Assembly (NCBI RefSeq): GCF_003853415.1
Contig: NZ_QTPP01000030.1
Coordinates: forward strand, 34,129-98,128
Origin: Burkholderia sp. Bp9142
GTDB taxonomy: Bacteria > Pseudomonadota > Gammaproteobacteria > Burkholderiales > Burkholderiaceae
Length of the DNA stretch: 64,000 nucleotides
Reading direction: 5' to 3'
In this document: positions 35,204-43,974 of the stretch, one piece after another
How positions within the stretch are numbered: the first letter of the stretch is position 1
Layout: each line of letters opens with the position of its first letter
Program-made: the position numbers and the translations under genes
Notes under the pieces: generated by a model
Databases searched by the model: none
What the model was told of the DNA's origin: nothing
The model's input: only the letters and a program-made list of their open reading frames with translations

Positions 35204-35833
35204 CACTTCCTCTTCAGGGACAGATTGATCGGTGCGGCGGCGACGCCGCCCGCGTGATTCGATTGGAGCGCGTTCGCGCGCCTTGTGCAAGCGGATGCGC
35301 AGCTCGGCAGGCCCGGTGCGCCGCGCCGCCACCGGAAATCCGGCCGGACGGCGCGCCCCCGCCTCGCGAGGCAGGATCCATGAGACACATTGTCGGTGGC
35401 CGCAAGCCGGGCCGCTATTGATATTAACTCACGACTTCATTCCCAAAACGCAACACCGGGGCAGGACGAATCCGCCCGTTTCGGCACGGGTATCGGACGT
35501 GTCCAGGGCCGATGGCCGGGCCGCCGCGCCGGTTGCGGCGCGCTGCAACTTGATGACAAAGCCGCATCACCCAGTGCGGAAATATCGTTTGCCGACCATG
35601 CGGCGGCCCCACACAATCGGGGCGGCGTCGAGGTGCACCGCACCCGGCGCACCGACGGCCGCCAGCAGCGGCCGGACGACAGACGAAGGCGACACGCGTC
35701 GCGGCCCGGCCGATCGCGGCCCGCCCGATCCGGATCGGGCCCGCGAAGCATCGCCGCTGCCCGGCTGGCGGCCGGCGACGCATCGCACTTCGTAGCCAAA
35801 AAACAATCCCGGAGACAGCGCCCAGCACCCGCC
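35204..35833. other. Long divergent intergenic region between dehydrogenase and lysine permease genes
   Basis: A 630-bp region with no convincing gene. It contains GCCTCGCGAGGC (35361-35372), an AT-rich TATTGATATTAA segment (35416-35427) likely to be promoter sequence in otherwise GC-rich DNA, and an 18-bp perfect palindrome at 35723-35740. If transcription of the permease starts near the AT-rich segment, the mRNA leader would be about 400 nt. I could not fit a lysine riboswitch to it. Confidence 0.5.
35723..35740. promoter_or_regulatory. 18-bp perfect palindrome in the permease leader
   Basis: GCCCGATCC is followed directly by its reverse complement GGATCGGGC, 93 bp upstream of the permease ATG. 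It could be an operator, for example for the nearby TetR protein, or a leader feature. The zero-length loop argues against an RNA hairpin. Confidence 0.4.
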
Positions 35834-37414
35834 ATGCATCCAGATGCCCGCCCCGACTCGCCCCGTCCGTCCGGCCCGCCGCCCGCGAAGCCGTCCCTCC
35901 ACCGTGCGCTGCAGGCACGCCATCTGCGTATGATCGCGATCGGCGGCTCGATCGGCACGGGCCTGTTCGTCGCGTCCGGCGCGTCGATCTCGCAGGCCGG
36001 CCCCGGCGGCGCGATGCTCGCGTACATGCTGATCGGCCTGATGGTCTACTTCCTGATGACGAGCCTCGGCGAAATGGCCGCGTTCATGCCGGTGTCGGGC
36101 TCGTTCGCGACCTACGGCGCGAAATTCGTCGACGAAGGCTTCGGCTTCGCGCTCGGCTGGAACTACTGGTACAGCTGGGCCGTGACGCTCGCCGTCGAAC
36201 TCGTCGCCGCGCAGCTCGTGATGCACTACTGGTTTCCGCACGTGCCGGGCGTCTGGTGGAGCGCGATCTTCCTCACGCTGATCTTCGCGCTCAACGCACT
36301 GTCGGTGCGCGGCTTCGGCGAAGCCGAATACTGGTTCGCGCTGATCAAGGTGCTGACGGTCCTCGCGTTCGTCGGCGTCGGCCTGCTGATGATCTTCGGC
36401 ATCATGCAGGGCGGCCCGAGCGCGGGCTGGGCCAACTTCACGATCGGCGACGCGCCGTTCGCGGGCGGCTGGGCAACGATGCTCGGCGTTGCGATGATCG
36501 CGGGCTTCTCGTTCCAGGGCACCGAAATGATCGGCGTCGCGGCCGGCGAATCGGAGAACCCGCGCACGACGATCCCGCGCGCGGTCAGCCAGATCTTCTG
36601 GCGGATCCTGCTGTTCTACGTGTTCGCGATCTTCGTGATCGGCGTGCTGATTCCGTACACCGACCCGAGCCTGTTGAAAAGCGACGTGACCGACATCGGC
36701 GTGAGCCCGTTCACGCTCGTGTTCCGCCACGCGGGCCTCGCGTTCGCGGCCGGCGTGATGAACGCGGTGATCCTGACGGCCGTGCTGTCGGCCGGCAACT
36801 CGGGCATGTACGCGTCGACGCGGATGCTCTACAACCTCGCGGTCGAAGGCCGCGCGCCGAAGCTGTTCGCGAAGCTGTCGCCCGGCGGCGTGCCGCGCAA
36901 CGCGCTGTACGCGACGACCGCCGTCGGCGCGCTGTGCTTCCTCACGTCGCTGTATGGCGACAAAACCGTCTACCTGTGGCTGCTGAACACGTCGGGCATG
37001 GCTGGCTTCATCACGTGGCTCGGCATCGCGGTCAGCCACTACCGGTTCCGCAAGGGGTTCCTGAAGCAGGGCTATCGGCTCGACCAGTTGCCGTACCGGT
37101 CGAAGTGGTTCCCGTTCGGCCCGCTGTTCGCGTTCGCGTTGTGCGCGATCGTCGCGCTCGGCCAGGACTACCAGGCGTTCCTCGCCGACAGGATCGACTG
37201 GGCCGGCATCGCCGCGACCTACATCGGCCTGCCGTTCTTCCTCGTGATCTGGCTCGGCTACGCGCTGGTGCGCAAATGCCGCCTCGTACGCCACGAGGAC
37301 ATGGAGATCGCGCCGTGGATCGCGCGCAACGCGGCGCCCGACGCCACGGAGAAGGCCGACGCCGGCTATCCGGCCTACGTCGCCAGCCCGGCCAACCCGA
37401 CGCCGGGCGCCTGA
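35834..37414 (+). CDS. Amino-acid permease, LysP-like (APC superfamily)
   Basis: A 526-residue amino-acid:H+ symporter. After a Pro-rich N-tail, RALQARHLRMIAIGGSIGTGLFVASGASISQAGPGGA is the AAT-family opening. YFLMTSLGEMAAFMPVSGSFATYGAKFVDEGFGFALGWNYWYSWAV and GFSFQGTEMIGVAAGESENPRTTIPRA follow, and 12 TM segments end near residue 490. The pattern is closest to lysine-specific permeases (LysP), which fits the adjacent lysine/pipecolate catabolic genes. The ATG at 35834 directly precedes the Pro-rich tail; longer in-frame starts are not supported. A strong hairpin follows the stop, then the oxidase gene. Confidence 0.88.
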   Translation: MHPDARPDSPRPSGPPPAKPSLHRALQARHLRMIAIGGSIGTGLFVASGASISQAGPGGAMLAYMLIGLMVYFLMTSLGEMAAFMPVSGSFATYGAKFVDEGFGFALGWNYWYSWAVTLAVELVAAQLVMHYWFPHVPGVWWSAIFLTLIFALNALSVRGFGEAEYWFALIKVLTVLAFVGVGLLMIFGIMQGGPSAGWANFTIGDAPFAGGWATMLGVAMIAGFSFQGTEMIGVAAGESENPRTTIPRAVSQIFWRILLFYVFAIFVIGVLIPYTDPSLLKSDVTDIGVSPFTLVFRHAGLAFAAGVMNAVILTAVLSAGNSGMYASTRMLYNLAVEGRAPKLFAKLSPGGVPRNALYATTAVGALCFLTSLYGDKTVYLWLLNTSGMAGFITWLGIAVSHYRFRKGFLKQGYRLDQLPYRSKWFPFGPLFAFALCAIVALGQDYQAFLADRIDWAGIAATYIGLPFFLVIWLGYALVRKCRLVRHEDMEIAPWIARNAAPDATEKADAGYPAYVASPANPTPGA

Positions 37415-37423
37415 TGCGCGACC

Positions 37424-37457
37424 GCGCCGGCCGCCGCCCGGCCGCGGCGGCCGGCGC
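37424..37457 (+). terminator. Very stable 14-bp hairpin after permease gene
   Basis: GCGCCGGCCGCCGC pairs perfectly with GCGGCGGCCGGCGC around the 6-nt loop CCGGCC, 10 bp after the permease stop. The following GCTGAAAACCCC has no T-run. It may terminate or attenuate read-through into the oxidase gene, or protect the upstream mRNA 3' end. Confidence 0.55.
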
Positions 37458-37547
37458 GCTGAAAACCCCATTCGACGCGGCGCGCGCGTTCAGGCAAGAT
37501 CGACGCGCGACGCCCGCTTTTCCGCCGTTACGAGTCACCGAAAACGC

Positions 37548-38816
37548 ATGCAGAACTTCTACGAAGCCACCGTTACCCGCCAGCCCTACCCGCAACTGAC
37601 CGGCACGATCGACACGCAGGTCTGCATCGTCGGCGGCGGCCTCGCCGGCCTGTGCACGGCGCTCGGTCTCGTCGAGCGCGGCGTGCGGGATGTCGTCGTG
37701 CTCGACAGCGAACGGGTCGGCTTCGGCGCATCGGGCCGCAACGGCGGGTTCGTGTTCGGCGGCTACAGCCTCGACAACGCGGACCTGCTGCGCACGCTCG
37801 GCCGCGACGAGGGCCGTCGCCTGTACCGGCTCACCGTCGATGCGGTCGACCTGATCCGCGCGCGGATTGCCCGCTACGGAATCGACTGCGACATCGTCGA
37901 CGAGGGCGTGATGCTCGCGAACTGGTTCGACGATCCGTCGCGGCTCGACGGCGTGCGCACGCTGATGAAGCAGGAATTCAACGTCGACTGGGAACCGGTC
38001 GCGACCGACGCGCTGCGCGCGCGGCTGAAGACGCCGCGCTATTACGGCGGCCTGTTCGAGCCGAACGCGTTTCACTTCCATCCGCTCAAGTACGTGCTCG
38101 GCGTCGCGGCGGCCGCGTCGCGCGGCGGCGCACGCGTGTACGAACGCTCGGCCGCGCTCGGCATCGCGCGCGAAGGCGCCGGCTACGTCGTGCGCACGGC
38201 GCAGGGCACGGTGCGCGCGAAGGACGTCGTGTTCGCCGGCGGCGGCTATGCGCGCGGCGTGTCGCCGCGCATCGAGCGCGCGGTGCTGCCGATCGCGACC
38301 TACGTGATCGCGACCGAACCGCTCGGCACGCGCCTGCCGGACGCGATCGATGCGCCGTATGCGATCTACGACACGCGTTTCGCGTTCGACTACTACCGCC
38401 CGCTGAAGGACACGCGGATTCTGTGGGGCGGCCGGATCTCGGTGCTGGACCGCGGCCCCGACGCGATCGCACGGCTGCTGCGGCGCGACCTGCTGCGCGT
38501 GTATCCGCAACTCGACGGCGTGAAGGTCGACTACGCGTGGGGCGGGCTGATGAGCTACGCGCGGCACAAGATGCCGCAGATCGGGCGCGACGCAGACGGC
38601 GTGTGGCATGCGATCGCGTTCGGCGGCCACGGGATGGCCCCCACCACCGTCGCGGGCGAAGCGCTCGCCGCCGCGCTGGCCGGGGAGCGGCCCGTGCCGG
38701 AAGGCTTCGCCGCGTTCGGTCTCACACGCACGTTCGGGCTCGCGGGCCTCGCCGCCGCGCAGCTCACATACACCGCGTACCAGGCCCGCGACGCACTCGC
38801 GTCGTGCCGGCGCTGA
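37548..38816 (+). CDS. amaA: FAD-dependent oxidoreductase, L-pipecolate oxidase-like (DAO family)
   Basis: A 422-residue flavoenzyme. The dinucleotide-binding motif VCIVGGGLAGLCTALGLVERG begins near residue 26. The family-typical VGFGASGRNGGFVFGGYS lies near residue 60 and the C-terminal FAD segment IAFGGHGMAPTTVAGEALA near 360. DAO-family members of this length include glycine oxidase, gamma-glutamylputrescine oxidase and the P. putida L-pipecolate oxidase AmaA. The last is favoured because aminoadipate semialdehyde dehydrogenase, which takes its product, and a lysine permease are adjacent. The putrescine-type alternative cannot be excluded from sequence alone. Confidence 0.75.
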   Translation: MQNFYEATVTRQPYPQLTGTIDTQVCIVGGGLAGLCTALGLVERGVRDVVVLDSERVGFGASGRNGGFVFGGYSLDNADLLRTLGRDEGRRLYRLTVDAVDLIRARIARYGIDCDIVDEGVMLANWFDDPSRLDGVRTLMKQEFNVDWEPVATDALRARLKTPRYYGGLFEPNAFHFHPLKYVLGVAAAASRGGARVYERSAALGIAREGAGYVVRTAQGTVRAKDVVFAGGGYARGVSPRIERAVLPIATYVIATEPLGTRLPDAIDAPYAIYDTRFAFDYYRPLKDTRILWGGRISVLDRGPDAIARLLRRDLLRVYPQLDGVKVDYAWGGLMSYARHKMPQIGRDADGVWHAIAFGGHGMAPTTVAGEALAAALAGERPVPEGFAAFGLTRTFGLAGLAAAQLTYTAYQARDALASCRR

Positions 38817-38934
38817 ACGCCGGCGGCGGCGGCCGAAACCGCGCTGCCGATTAGAGCGGAAGGTCGGCGGGACGGGGATTTCCCGCATGCTAGAATGGTT
38901 TTTTCATGCCGCCGCCAACCCACAACAAAGTCAC

Positions 38935-39609
38935 ATGAAAGCTGGAAGCAAGGCCGCCACGTCCGAAAGCCGCGCGCTTGCGACCGATGCGCGGCGCAAA
39001 TACGATCCCGAGCAAACCAAGCGCAACATCCTCGACGTCGCCACGCAGGAGTTTTCCGCGATGGGCCTCGCCGGTGCGCGCGTCGACGCGATCGCCGAGC
39101 GTACGAACACGACGAAGCGAATGCTCTACTACTACTTCGAAAGCAAGGAAGGCCTGTACGAGGCCGTGCTGGAGAAGGTGTACGGCGACATCCGCGCGCT
39201 CGAGCAGGAACTGCACGTCGGCGACATGGAGCCGCGCGAAGGCATGCGCCGGCTCGTCGAATTCACGTTCGACTATCACGACAAGCATCGCGACTTCGTC
39301 CGCCTCGTGTCGATCGAGAACATCCACGGCGCGAAGTATCTCGAACAACTGAAGTCGTTCAAGAACCGCAACGTCAGCATCATCAAGACGCTCGAGGAAC
39401 TGCTCGAGCGCGGCGCGGCGAGCGGCGCGTTCCGCCAGGACATCGACGCGTTCGACCTGCACCTGCTGATCAGCTCGTTCTGCTTCCACCGCGTGTCGAA
39501 CCGCTATACGTTCGGCGCCGCGTTCGGCCGCGATCCGTCGGCGCCGCGGCTGCGCGCGCGGCATCGCGAGACGATCGCCGACTCGGTGCTGCGCTACGTC
39601 GCCGCGTAG
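38935..39609 (+). CDS. TetR/AcrR family regulator
   Basis: A 224-residue regulator. The helix-turn-helix domain occupies residues 20-70 (RRKYDPEQTKRNILDVATQEFSAMG, then VDAIAERTNTTKRMLYYYFESKEGLYEAVLE). A helical ligand domain follows, with VEFTFDYHDKHRDFVRLVSIENIHGA and SSFCFHRVSNRYTFGAAFG. The latter pattern occurs in TetR proteins of catabolic loci. The ATG at 38935 is preferred; one at 38887 is in frame, and neither has a good ribosome site. It follows the oxidase gene on the same strand and is the only regulator in the lysine/pipecolate locus, so control of that locus is inferred. Confidence 0.87.
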   Translation: MKAGSKAATSESRALATDARRKYDPEQTKRNILDVATQEFSAMGLAGARVDAIAERTNTTKRMLYYYFESKEGLYEAVLEKVYGDIRALEQELHVGDMEPREGMRRLVEFTFDYHDKHRDFVRLVSIENIHGAKYLEQLKSFKNRNVSIIKTLEELLERGAASGAFRQDIDAFDLHLLISSFCFHRVSNRYTFGAAFGRDPSAPRLRARHRETIADSVLRYVAA

Positions 39610-39636
39610 GCACGGCGCGCGATTCCGCCCGAAGGC

Positions 39637-39665
39637 CGTCCGGCGAGCGATGCGTTCGCCGGACG
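39637..39665. terminator. Hairpin between convergent TetR and phospholipase-like genes
   Basis: CGTCCGGCGA pairs perfectly with TCGCCGGACG (10 bp) around a 9-nt loop, 27 bp past the TetR stop. No T-run is present. It may serve both converging transcripts. Confidence 0.5.
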
Positions 39666-39767
39666 ACACGCCTCCCGAATGACACCGCGCCGCATGCAGC
39701 CGGCACGAGCCGGACGCACGCGGCGCTTCCCTTCCGGCCCGTTCCGGCCGAGCGCGTACGCCGCACG

Positions 39768-41561
39768 TCACTCCGTCGGCGCGGTCGACGCCAGCGCGAT
39801 CCGCGCCTTCTCTTCCGGGCTGCCCGCCACGTAATACTTCTTCGCCCAGCTCGAATCCGGCGCGAGCGCGAGCTGCCGATGCGAACCGGCGCCGTGCTGT
39901 TTCGTCTCGATCGACAGCGCCCGCGCGCGATAGTGCTCGTAGAGCCGCAGGAATTCCGCGAGATAGATCGCCGCGATCCGCGTGTCGCGGATCTCGAGCA
40001 GGTTCTCGTCGTTGTACTGCTCGGAATTGCGGCTCATGTTCGCCGAGCCCGTATAGACGATCGGGTTCGCGCCTTCCGCATCGATCACGATGAACTTGTG
40101 ATGGATCACGACCGGCGGATAGGCCGGCGCCGGTTCACCCGGAAAGAGGCGCAGCTCCGGCTCGAAACCCTGCGGCACCGTTGCCGGCGAAAAATACGCG
40201 GCATCGATCACGTCGCGATGATCGCGCTGGCGATGGTAAAGCTCGAGGTTCGCGAGCGTCGCCGCATCGAGCGGCTGGCCGTCGTGCTGCGCGGCATCGG
40301 CCTTCGTCGCGCTGCCGGCGTTGATGCGGTTCACCAGGCCGAACATCATCAGGCCGCGGTCGCCGGCGGCGAAGCATGCGTCGCGCAGCGCCGCGTCGGT
40401 CGGCATGAACAGGCAGAACGACACCGAATGCTTCGCGGCCGCGATCGCGGCGACGATCGTATCGATCTCGGTGCGCTGCCCCGCCGGCTCCGGCGAAAAC
40501 GCGACGCGCACCTGCGCGCTGCCGATCGTCAGCGGCTCGGACCAGCCCGGCGACAACTTCGCCGTCTCCGCGATCGTCGGATTCGCGGCCAGCGCTTGCG
40601 CACGCGCGTTGTACAGCGCGGCGAGCGCGGGCGAATCGAATGCGTGCAGCACGTTGGCCTGCTCCGTCAGCCCTTCGGTCGTGAAGTTCGCGGAACCGGT
40701 CAGCACGCGCGCGGGCGTCACCGCAGTTGCCCCGTTCGCCGGTGCGTCGGTCACGACGAACTTGTCATGCATGATGTGCGTGCGATCGCGCGGCGCCAGC
40801 GTCGCAAGACCCTGCAGCGCGTCGACGGCCGGCTGGTTCGGCGACGGCAGCGGCGGCTTGCCCTTGCGTGCCGTCGTGTGCGCATCGTAGACGATCGCGA
40901 GCGACGCTTCACCATGCTGACGGCCGAACGCCTCGAATGCGGGCAGCGCCCACAGCGTGTCCGTCAGGTGATAGACGGCCGACACCGCGCGCGACGCGGG
41001 ATCGAGCATCGCCGCGAACACCTGCTCCATGTCGTTCGCGAGCCACGTGCGCAGCTTCAGCGCCTGGTCCGCGCTCGGCGCCGCATTCGGCGCGAGACCC
41101 AGCGCCGCGACCTGCTTCGCGAACGCCTGCGAGCTGACCACCGCGCGGTTGAACCACGTGCCGACGCCGTCCACGACGTGCGCGGGCAGCACGACATCGC
41201 ACACGCCGGCCTCCGCATCGAGCACCTGCAGGTGCGCCGGCGTGCCGACGACCGGATAGACGTCATAGCGGAACGACGCATCGCGATCCTGCGGATCGAT
41301 GCGCGCGTCCCACCACATGAATTTCTGGATCGGCGCCTGGTCGGTCGGCGCGTCGCCCTGCGTATCGGCGGCCGGGCCGTCGAACGTCAGCCGGTTCGGC
41401 AGCCAGCTGTTCGGCGCCCGCGTCTTGCCGTCGGCCGACCAGAAGCCCGGCGTGCGCCGGATCGCGAAGCCGAGGAAGTCGGTGCGCGACGCCGCGTCGG
41501 GCCAGTCGAAGGCCAGCAGGACCAGGGTCGGGGAAAGATAGCTGCGTACGCTGACGGTCAT
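39768..41561 (-). CDS. Phospholipase D-like protein with two HKD motifs
   Basis: A 597-residue protein with both phospholipase-D-superfamily active-site motifs: HDKFVVTD near residue 265 followed by TGSANFTTEG, and HHKFIVID near residue 490 followed by YTGSANMSRNSEQYNDENLL. Two HxK(x4)D halves in one chain match phospholipases and transphosphatidylases more than the dimeric nucleases. No signal peptide is apparent (it starts MTVSVRSYLSPTLVLLAFDW). The N-terminal 150 residues are not recognised and mention a fold with many Trp/Asp residues. GGAGCAACG precedes the ATG. It follows the DeoR gene by 104 bp on the same strand. Cytosolic or non-classically exported location is an open question. Confidence 0.8.
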   Translation of the reverse strand: MTVSVRSYLSPTLVLLAFDWPDAASRTDFLGFAIRRTPGFWSADGKTRAPNSWLPNRLTFDGPAADTQGDAPTDQAPIQKFMWWDARIDPQDRDASFRYDVYPVVGTPAHLQVLDAEAGVCDVVLPAHVVDGVGTWFNRAVVSSQAFAKQVAALGLAPNAAPSADQALKLRTWLANDMEQVFAAMLDPASRAVSAVYHLTDTLWALPAFEAFGRQHGEASLAIVYDAHTTARKGKPPLPSPNQPAVDALQGLATLAPRDRTHIMHDKFVVTDAPANGATAVTPARVLTGSANFTTEGLTEQANVLHAFDSPALAALYNARAQALAANPTIAETAKLSPGWSEPLTIGSAQVRVAFSPEPAGQRTEIDTIVAAIAAAKHSVSFCLFMPTDAALRDACFAAGDRGLMMFGLVNRINAGSATKADAAQHDGQPLDAATLANLELYHRQRDHRDVIDAAYFSPATVPQGFEPELRLFPGEPAPAYPPVVIHHKFIVIDAEGANPIVYTGSANMSRNSEQYNDENLLEIRDTRIAAIYLAEFLRLYEHYRARALSIETKQHGAGSHRQLALAPDSSWAKKYYVAGSPEEKARIALASTAPTE

Positions 41562-41665
41562 TCGTTGCTCCTGCCGGGCCGGCCGGTCGAGATGAATGAG
41601 TCAGTGTTGACGGCGGTTCTTCCCGCGCGATGACGGTTCGATGAACCTTGTATGTCGGACCCGCG

Positions 41666-42424
41666 TCAGTCGCACACGAGCAACTCGATGCCGCGGGCGG
41701 TCAGCGCGCGGCGCACGGTCTTGTCCGGCGCGCGCTCGGTCACGAGGTAGCGCGCGGCCGACGTGCCGTTGATCCGCACCGGCGTCACGCGGCCGAACTT
41801 CGAATGGTCGGCGACGATGACCGCCGTGCCGGCCGCCGCGATCATCCGGCTGCGCACTTCGGCGGCGAGCCGCGAGTAGTCGGTGCAGTCGCCGTCGGCC
41901 GTGATGCCGCCCGCGCCGACGAACGCGAAATCGACGTGATATTGCGCGAGCTGCTGGATCGTATCGAGCCCGAACGTCGCATCCTCGTCATCGGACAATT
42001 CGCCGCCGAGCAGCGTCACGCGATTGCCGTTGCGCCGCGCGAGCACGAACGCGGTACGCCAGTCGTTCGTATAGATCGACAGCCGGTGCCGGTCGGCCAG
42101 CGCGAGCGCGACCGCATGCGGCGTGCTGCCCGAGTCGATCAGCACCGATGCATCGTCGGGCACGAATTCGGCCGCGCGCCGCCCGATCGTGCGCTTCGCT
42201 TCGGCGTTCGCCGCTTCACGCTCGGACAGGCTCGGCTCGCGGCGGTCCGCCGCCAGCGCGCCGCCGTGCGTCATCACGAGCAGGCCGCGCGCCGCGAGCG
42301 CGTTCAGGTCGCGCCGCACAGTCTCGCGCGACACGTCGAGCGAGCGCACGAGTTCGGCGACCGACAGCGCGCCCGAGCGTCCGAGCTCCGACAGGATGTA
42401 TTGATGACGTTGTTCCGCCAGCAT
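41666..42424 (-). CDS. DeoR family regulator
   Basis: A 252-residue sugar-phosphate-type repressor. The winged helix is at residues 1-60 (MLAEQRHQYILSELGRSG, SVAELVRSLDVSRETVRRDLNALAARGLL). The DeoRC sugar-binding domain has IDSGSTPHAVALAL near residue 95 and the family signature FVGAGGITADGDCTDYS near 165, then VIVADHSKFGR. The ATG at 42424 gives the canonical start of the family. DeoR proteins usually control sugar or polyol genes, but the gene downstream encodes a phospholipase-D-like protein. A glycerol-phosphate-type ligand could link the two; that is speculation. Confidence 0.88.
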   Translation of the reverse strand: MLAEQRHQYILSELGRSGALSVAELVRSLDVSRETVRRDLNALAARGLLVMTHGGALAADRREPSLSEREAANAEAKRTIGRRAAEFVPDDASVLIDSGSTPHAVALALADRHRLSIYTNDWRTAFVLARRNGNRVTLLGGELSDDEDATFGLDTIQQLAQYHVDFAFVGAGGITADGDCTDYSRLAAEVRSRMIAAAGTAVIVADHSKFGRVTPVRINGTSAARYLVTERAPDKTVRRALTARGIELLVCD

Positions 42425-42629
42425 CGCAATGCGCCCGAGGCGACTGGTAATGGGTAAGCCAGCCATTGTATTACGGCCGTTTGACCGGTATTTGACGAGG
42501 TCGCGTCCGGCGGCGGCCGCGTTTCACGAAAGCGAAATTCTGTATTGCCCGATGCGCGCGAATCGGCGCGGCACGCGATTGCTACACTCTGCGTTTCGCC
42601 GAACGACAGACCAGCAAGGGGCTTGCGCC

Positions 42630-42815
42630 ATGTATCGCAAAGGCAGTGTGCTCGAAATCCAGTTCTCGCCGGAACGACTCAACGACGGGGCCGGCGATCC
42701 GTACTGGATCGACCTGACGCTCGACGAGGCCCGCCGGCTGTACGAACAGCTCGCCGCGCGCTTCGCGACCGACGTGCGCGCGAACCAGCCGCTCGACACG
42801 TTCTCGCTCGACTGA
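42630..42815 (+). CDS. Small conserved-looking hypothetical protein (61 aa)
   Basis: A 61-residue soluble acidic protein (MYRKGSVLEIQFSPERLNDG, ending LDTFSLD) with no signal peptide or TM. Coding character is supported by AAGGGG upstream of the ATG, balanced amino-acid composition and GC3-rich codons. It resembles the many short helix-strand proteins of Burkholderia without known role. It is divergent from the DeoR gene and stands alone. Function unknown. Confidence 0.65.
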   Translation: MYRKGSVLEIQFSPERLNDGAGDPYWIDLTLDEARRLYEQLAARFATDVRANQPLDTFSLD

Positions 42816-43086
42816 GCTTCCTTCCTTGCCGCGCGCTACGGCGCGTCGTCATGCCGCGGCGCTATCGCCCGGCCGGCCGATAGCCGAACGGCCGCCCCGT
42901 TGCCGCGCTTGCGGCGCTTCGTGTCCGTCGCCGCCATTCGCAGCCGAAGCCGCGCGCCACGCATGGCCGCGGCATGCGTCCCGCACGCGCGACCGGCGAG
43001 TGCAGAATCCGACAAGACAGCGGCGCTGCTTCCCCCGATACTGGCCGGCTTCACGATTCGTCCGGCCGTATCGCGGCCCGCCACGC

Positions 43087-43974
43087 ATGCTTACCTCGCT
43101 CGTCGCCGCGGCGTTCGTCGCGCTGTGGTCCACCGGCTTCATCGTCGCCCGGGCCATCAAGCCCTACGCCGATCCGAACCTGTTCCTGCTCGCGCGTTTC
43201 GCGGGCACGGCCGTGCTGTTCGGCGCGGTGGCGCTCGCCGCGCGCGCGCCGTGGCCGGCCCGCCGCGCATGGCCGCGCCACCTGATCGCGGGCGCGCTGT
43301 TGCAGGGCGTCTATCTCGGCGCCAGCTACTGGGCCGTCGCGCAAGGGCTGAATGCAGGCGTGATGGCACTGCTCGGTGCACTGCAGCCGCTCGCCACCGC
43401 CGTGCTGGCCGTGCCGCTGTTCAACGAGCGCCTGCCCGCGCGCGGCTGGCTCGGGATGGCGCTCGGGCTCGCCGGCGTCGCGCTCGTCCTCGCGCCGAAG
43501 GTCGCGGGCGGCGTCGCGGCGCCGCCGGGCGTCGCGGCGCCGCCGGGCGCCGCGCCCGCGTGGTTCGTCGTGGCCGTCTCCGTCCTGTCGGTCGGCTCGA
43601 TCACCGCGGGCTCGCTGTACCAGAAGGGCAAGCTCGCGCGGAACGACCTGCGCACGGCCGTCGCCGTGCAGAACCTCGGCGCGGCGATCGTCGCGGCCCT
43701 CTTCGTCGTGCTGCTGCACGAAACGCGCTGGATCGGCGCGCCGGCGCTGTGGATATCGCTCGTGTGGGGCGTCGTGTTCCTGTCCGGCGGCGCAGTCACG
43801 ATGCTGATGTGGATGCTGCGGCGCGGCAACGCGGCGCGCGCGACGTCGTTGCTGTTCCTCGCGCCGCCGCTCGCCGCGCTGCAGGGCTACCTGCTGTTCG
43901 GCGAAACGCTCGCGACCGTCCAGCTCGCCGGTTTCGCGCTCGCGCTGGTGGGCGTCGTGCTCGCGCGGCGCTGA
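43087..43974 (+). CDS. EamA/DMT superfamily permease
   Basis: A 295-residue 10-TM drug/metabolite transporter made of two EamA repeats. The first half opens with LVAAAFVALWSTGFIVARAIKPYADPNLFLLARF and contains GALQPLATAVLAVPLFNERL near residue 100. The second half ends SLLFLAPPLAALQGYLLFGETL. The inter-repeat linker near residue 142-155 contains the duplicated GVAAPP unit. Family members export amino acids, purines or other metabolites; nothing nearby reveals the substrate. Confidence 0.85.
   Translation: MLTSLVAAAFVALWSTGFIVARAIKPYADPNLFLLARFAGTAVLFGAVALAARAPWPARRAWPRHLIAGALLQGVYLGASYWAVAQGLNAGVMALLGALQPLATAVLAVPLFNERLPARGWLGMALGLAGVALVLAPKVAGGVAAPPGVAAPPGAAPAWFVVAVSVLSVGSITAGSLYQKGKLARNDLRTAVAVQNLGAAIVAALFVVLLHETRWIGAPALWISLVWGVVFLSGGAVTMLMWMLRRGNAARATSLLFLAPPLAALQGYLLFGETLATVQLAGFALALVGVVLARR
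43510..43545 (+). repeat. Two perfect tandem 18-bp units inside the DMT permease gene
   Basis: GGCGTCGCGGCGCCGCCG is repeated exactly twice, encoding a duplicated GVAAPP in the loop between the two EamA repeats. The 18-bp period keeps the frame, so slippage would change loop length without breaking the protein. Confidence 0.75.

Noticed and set aside
35204..35833. Lysine riboswitch before the lysine permease
   Set aside because: I could not match the conserved lysine-aptamer core in this region, and such elements are not expected in Betaproteobacteria.
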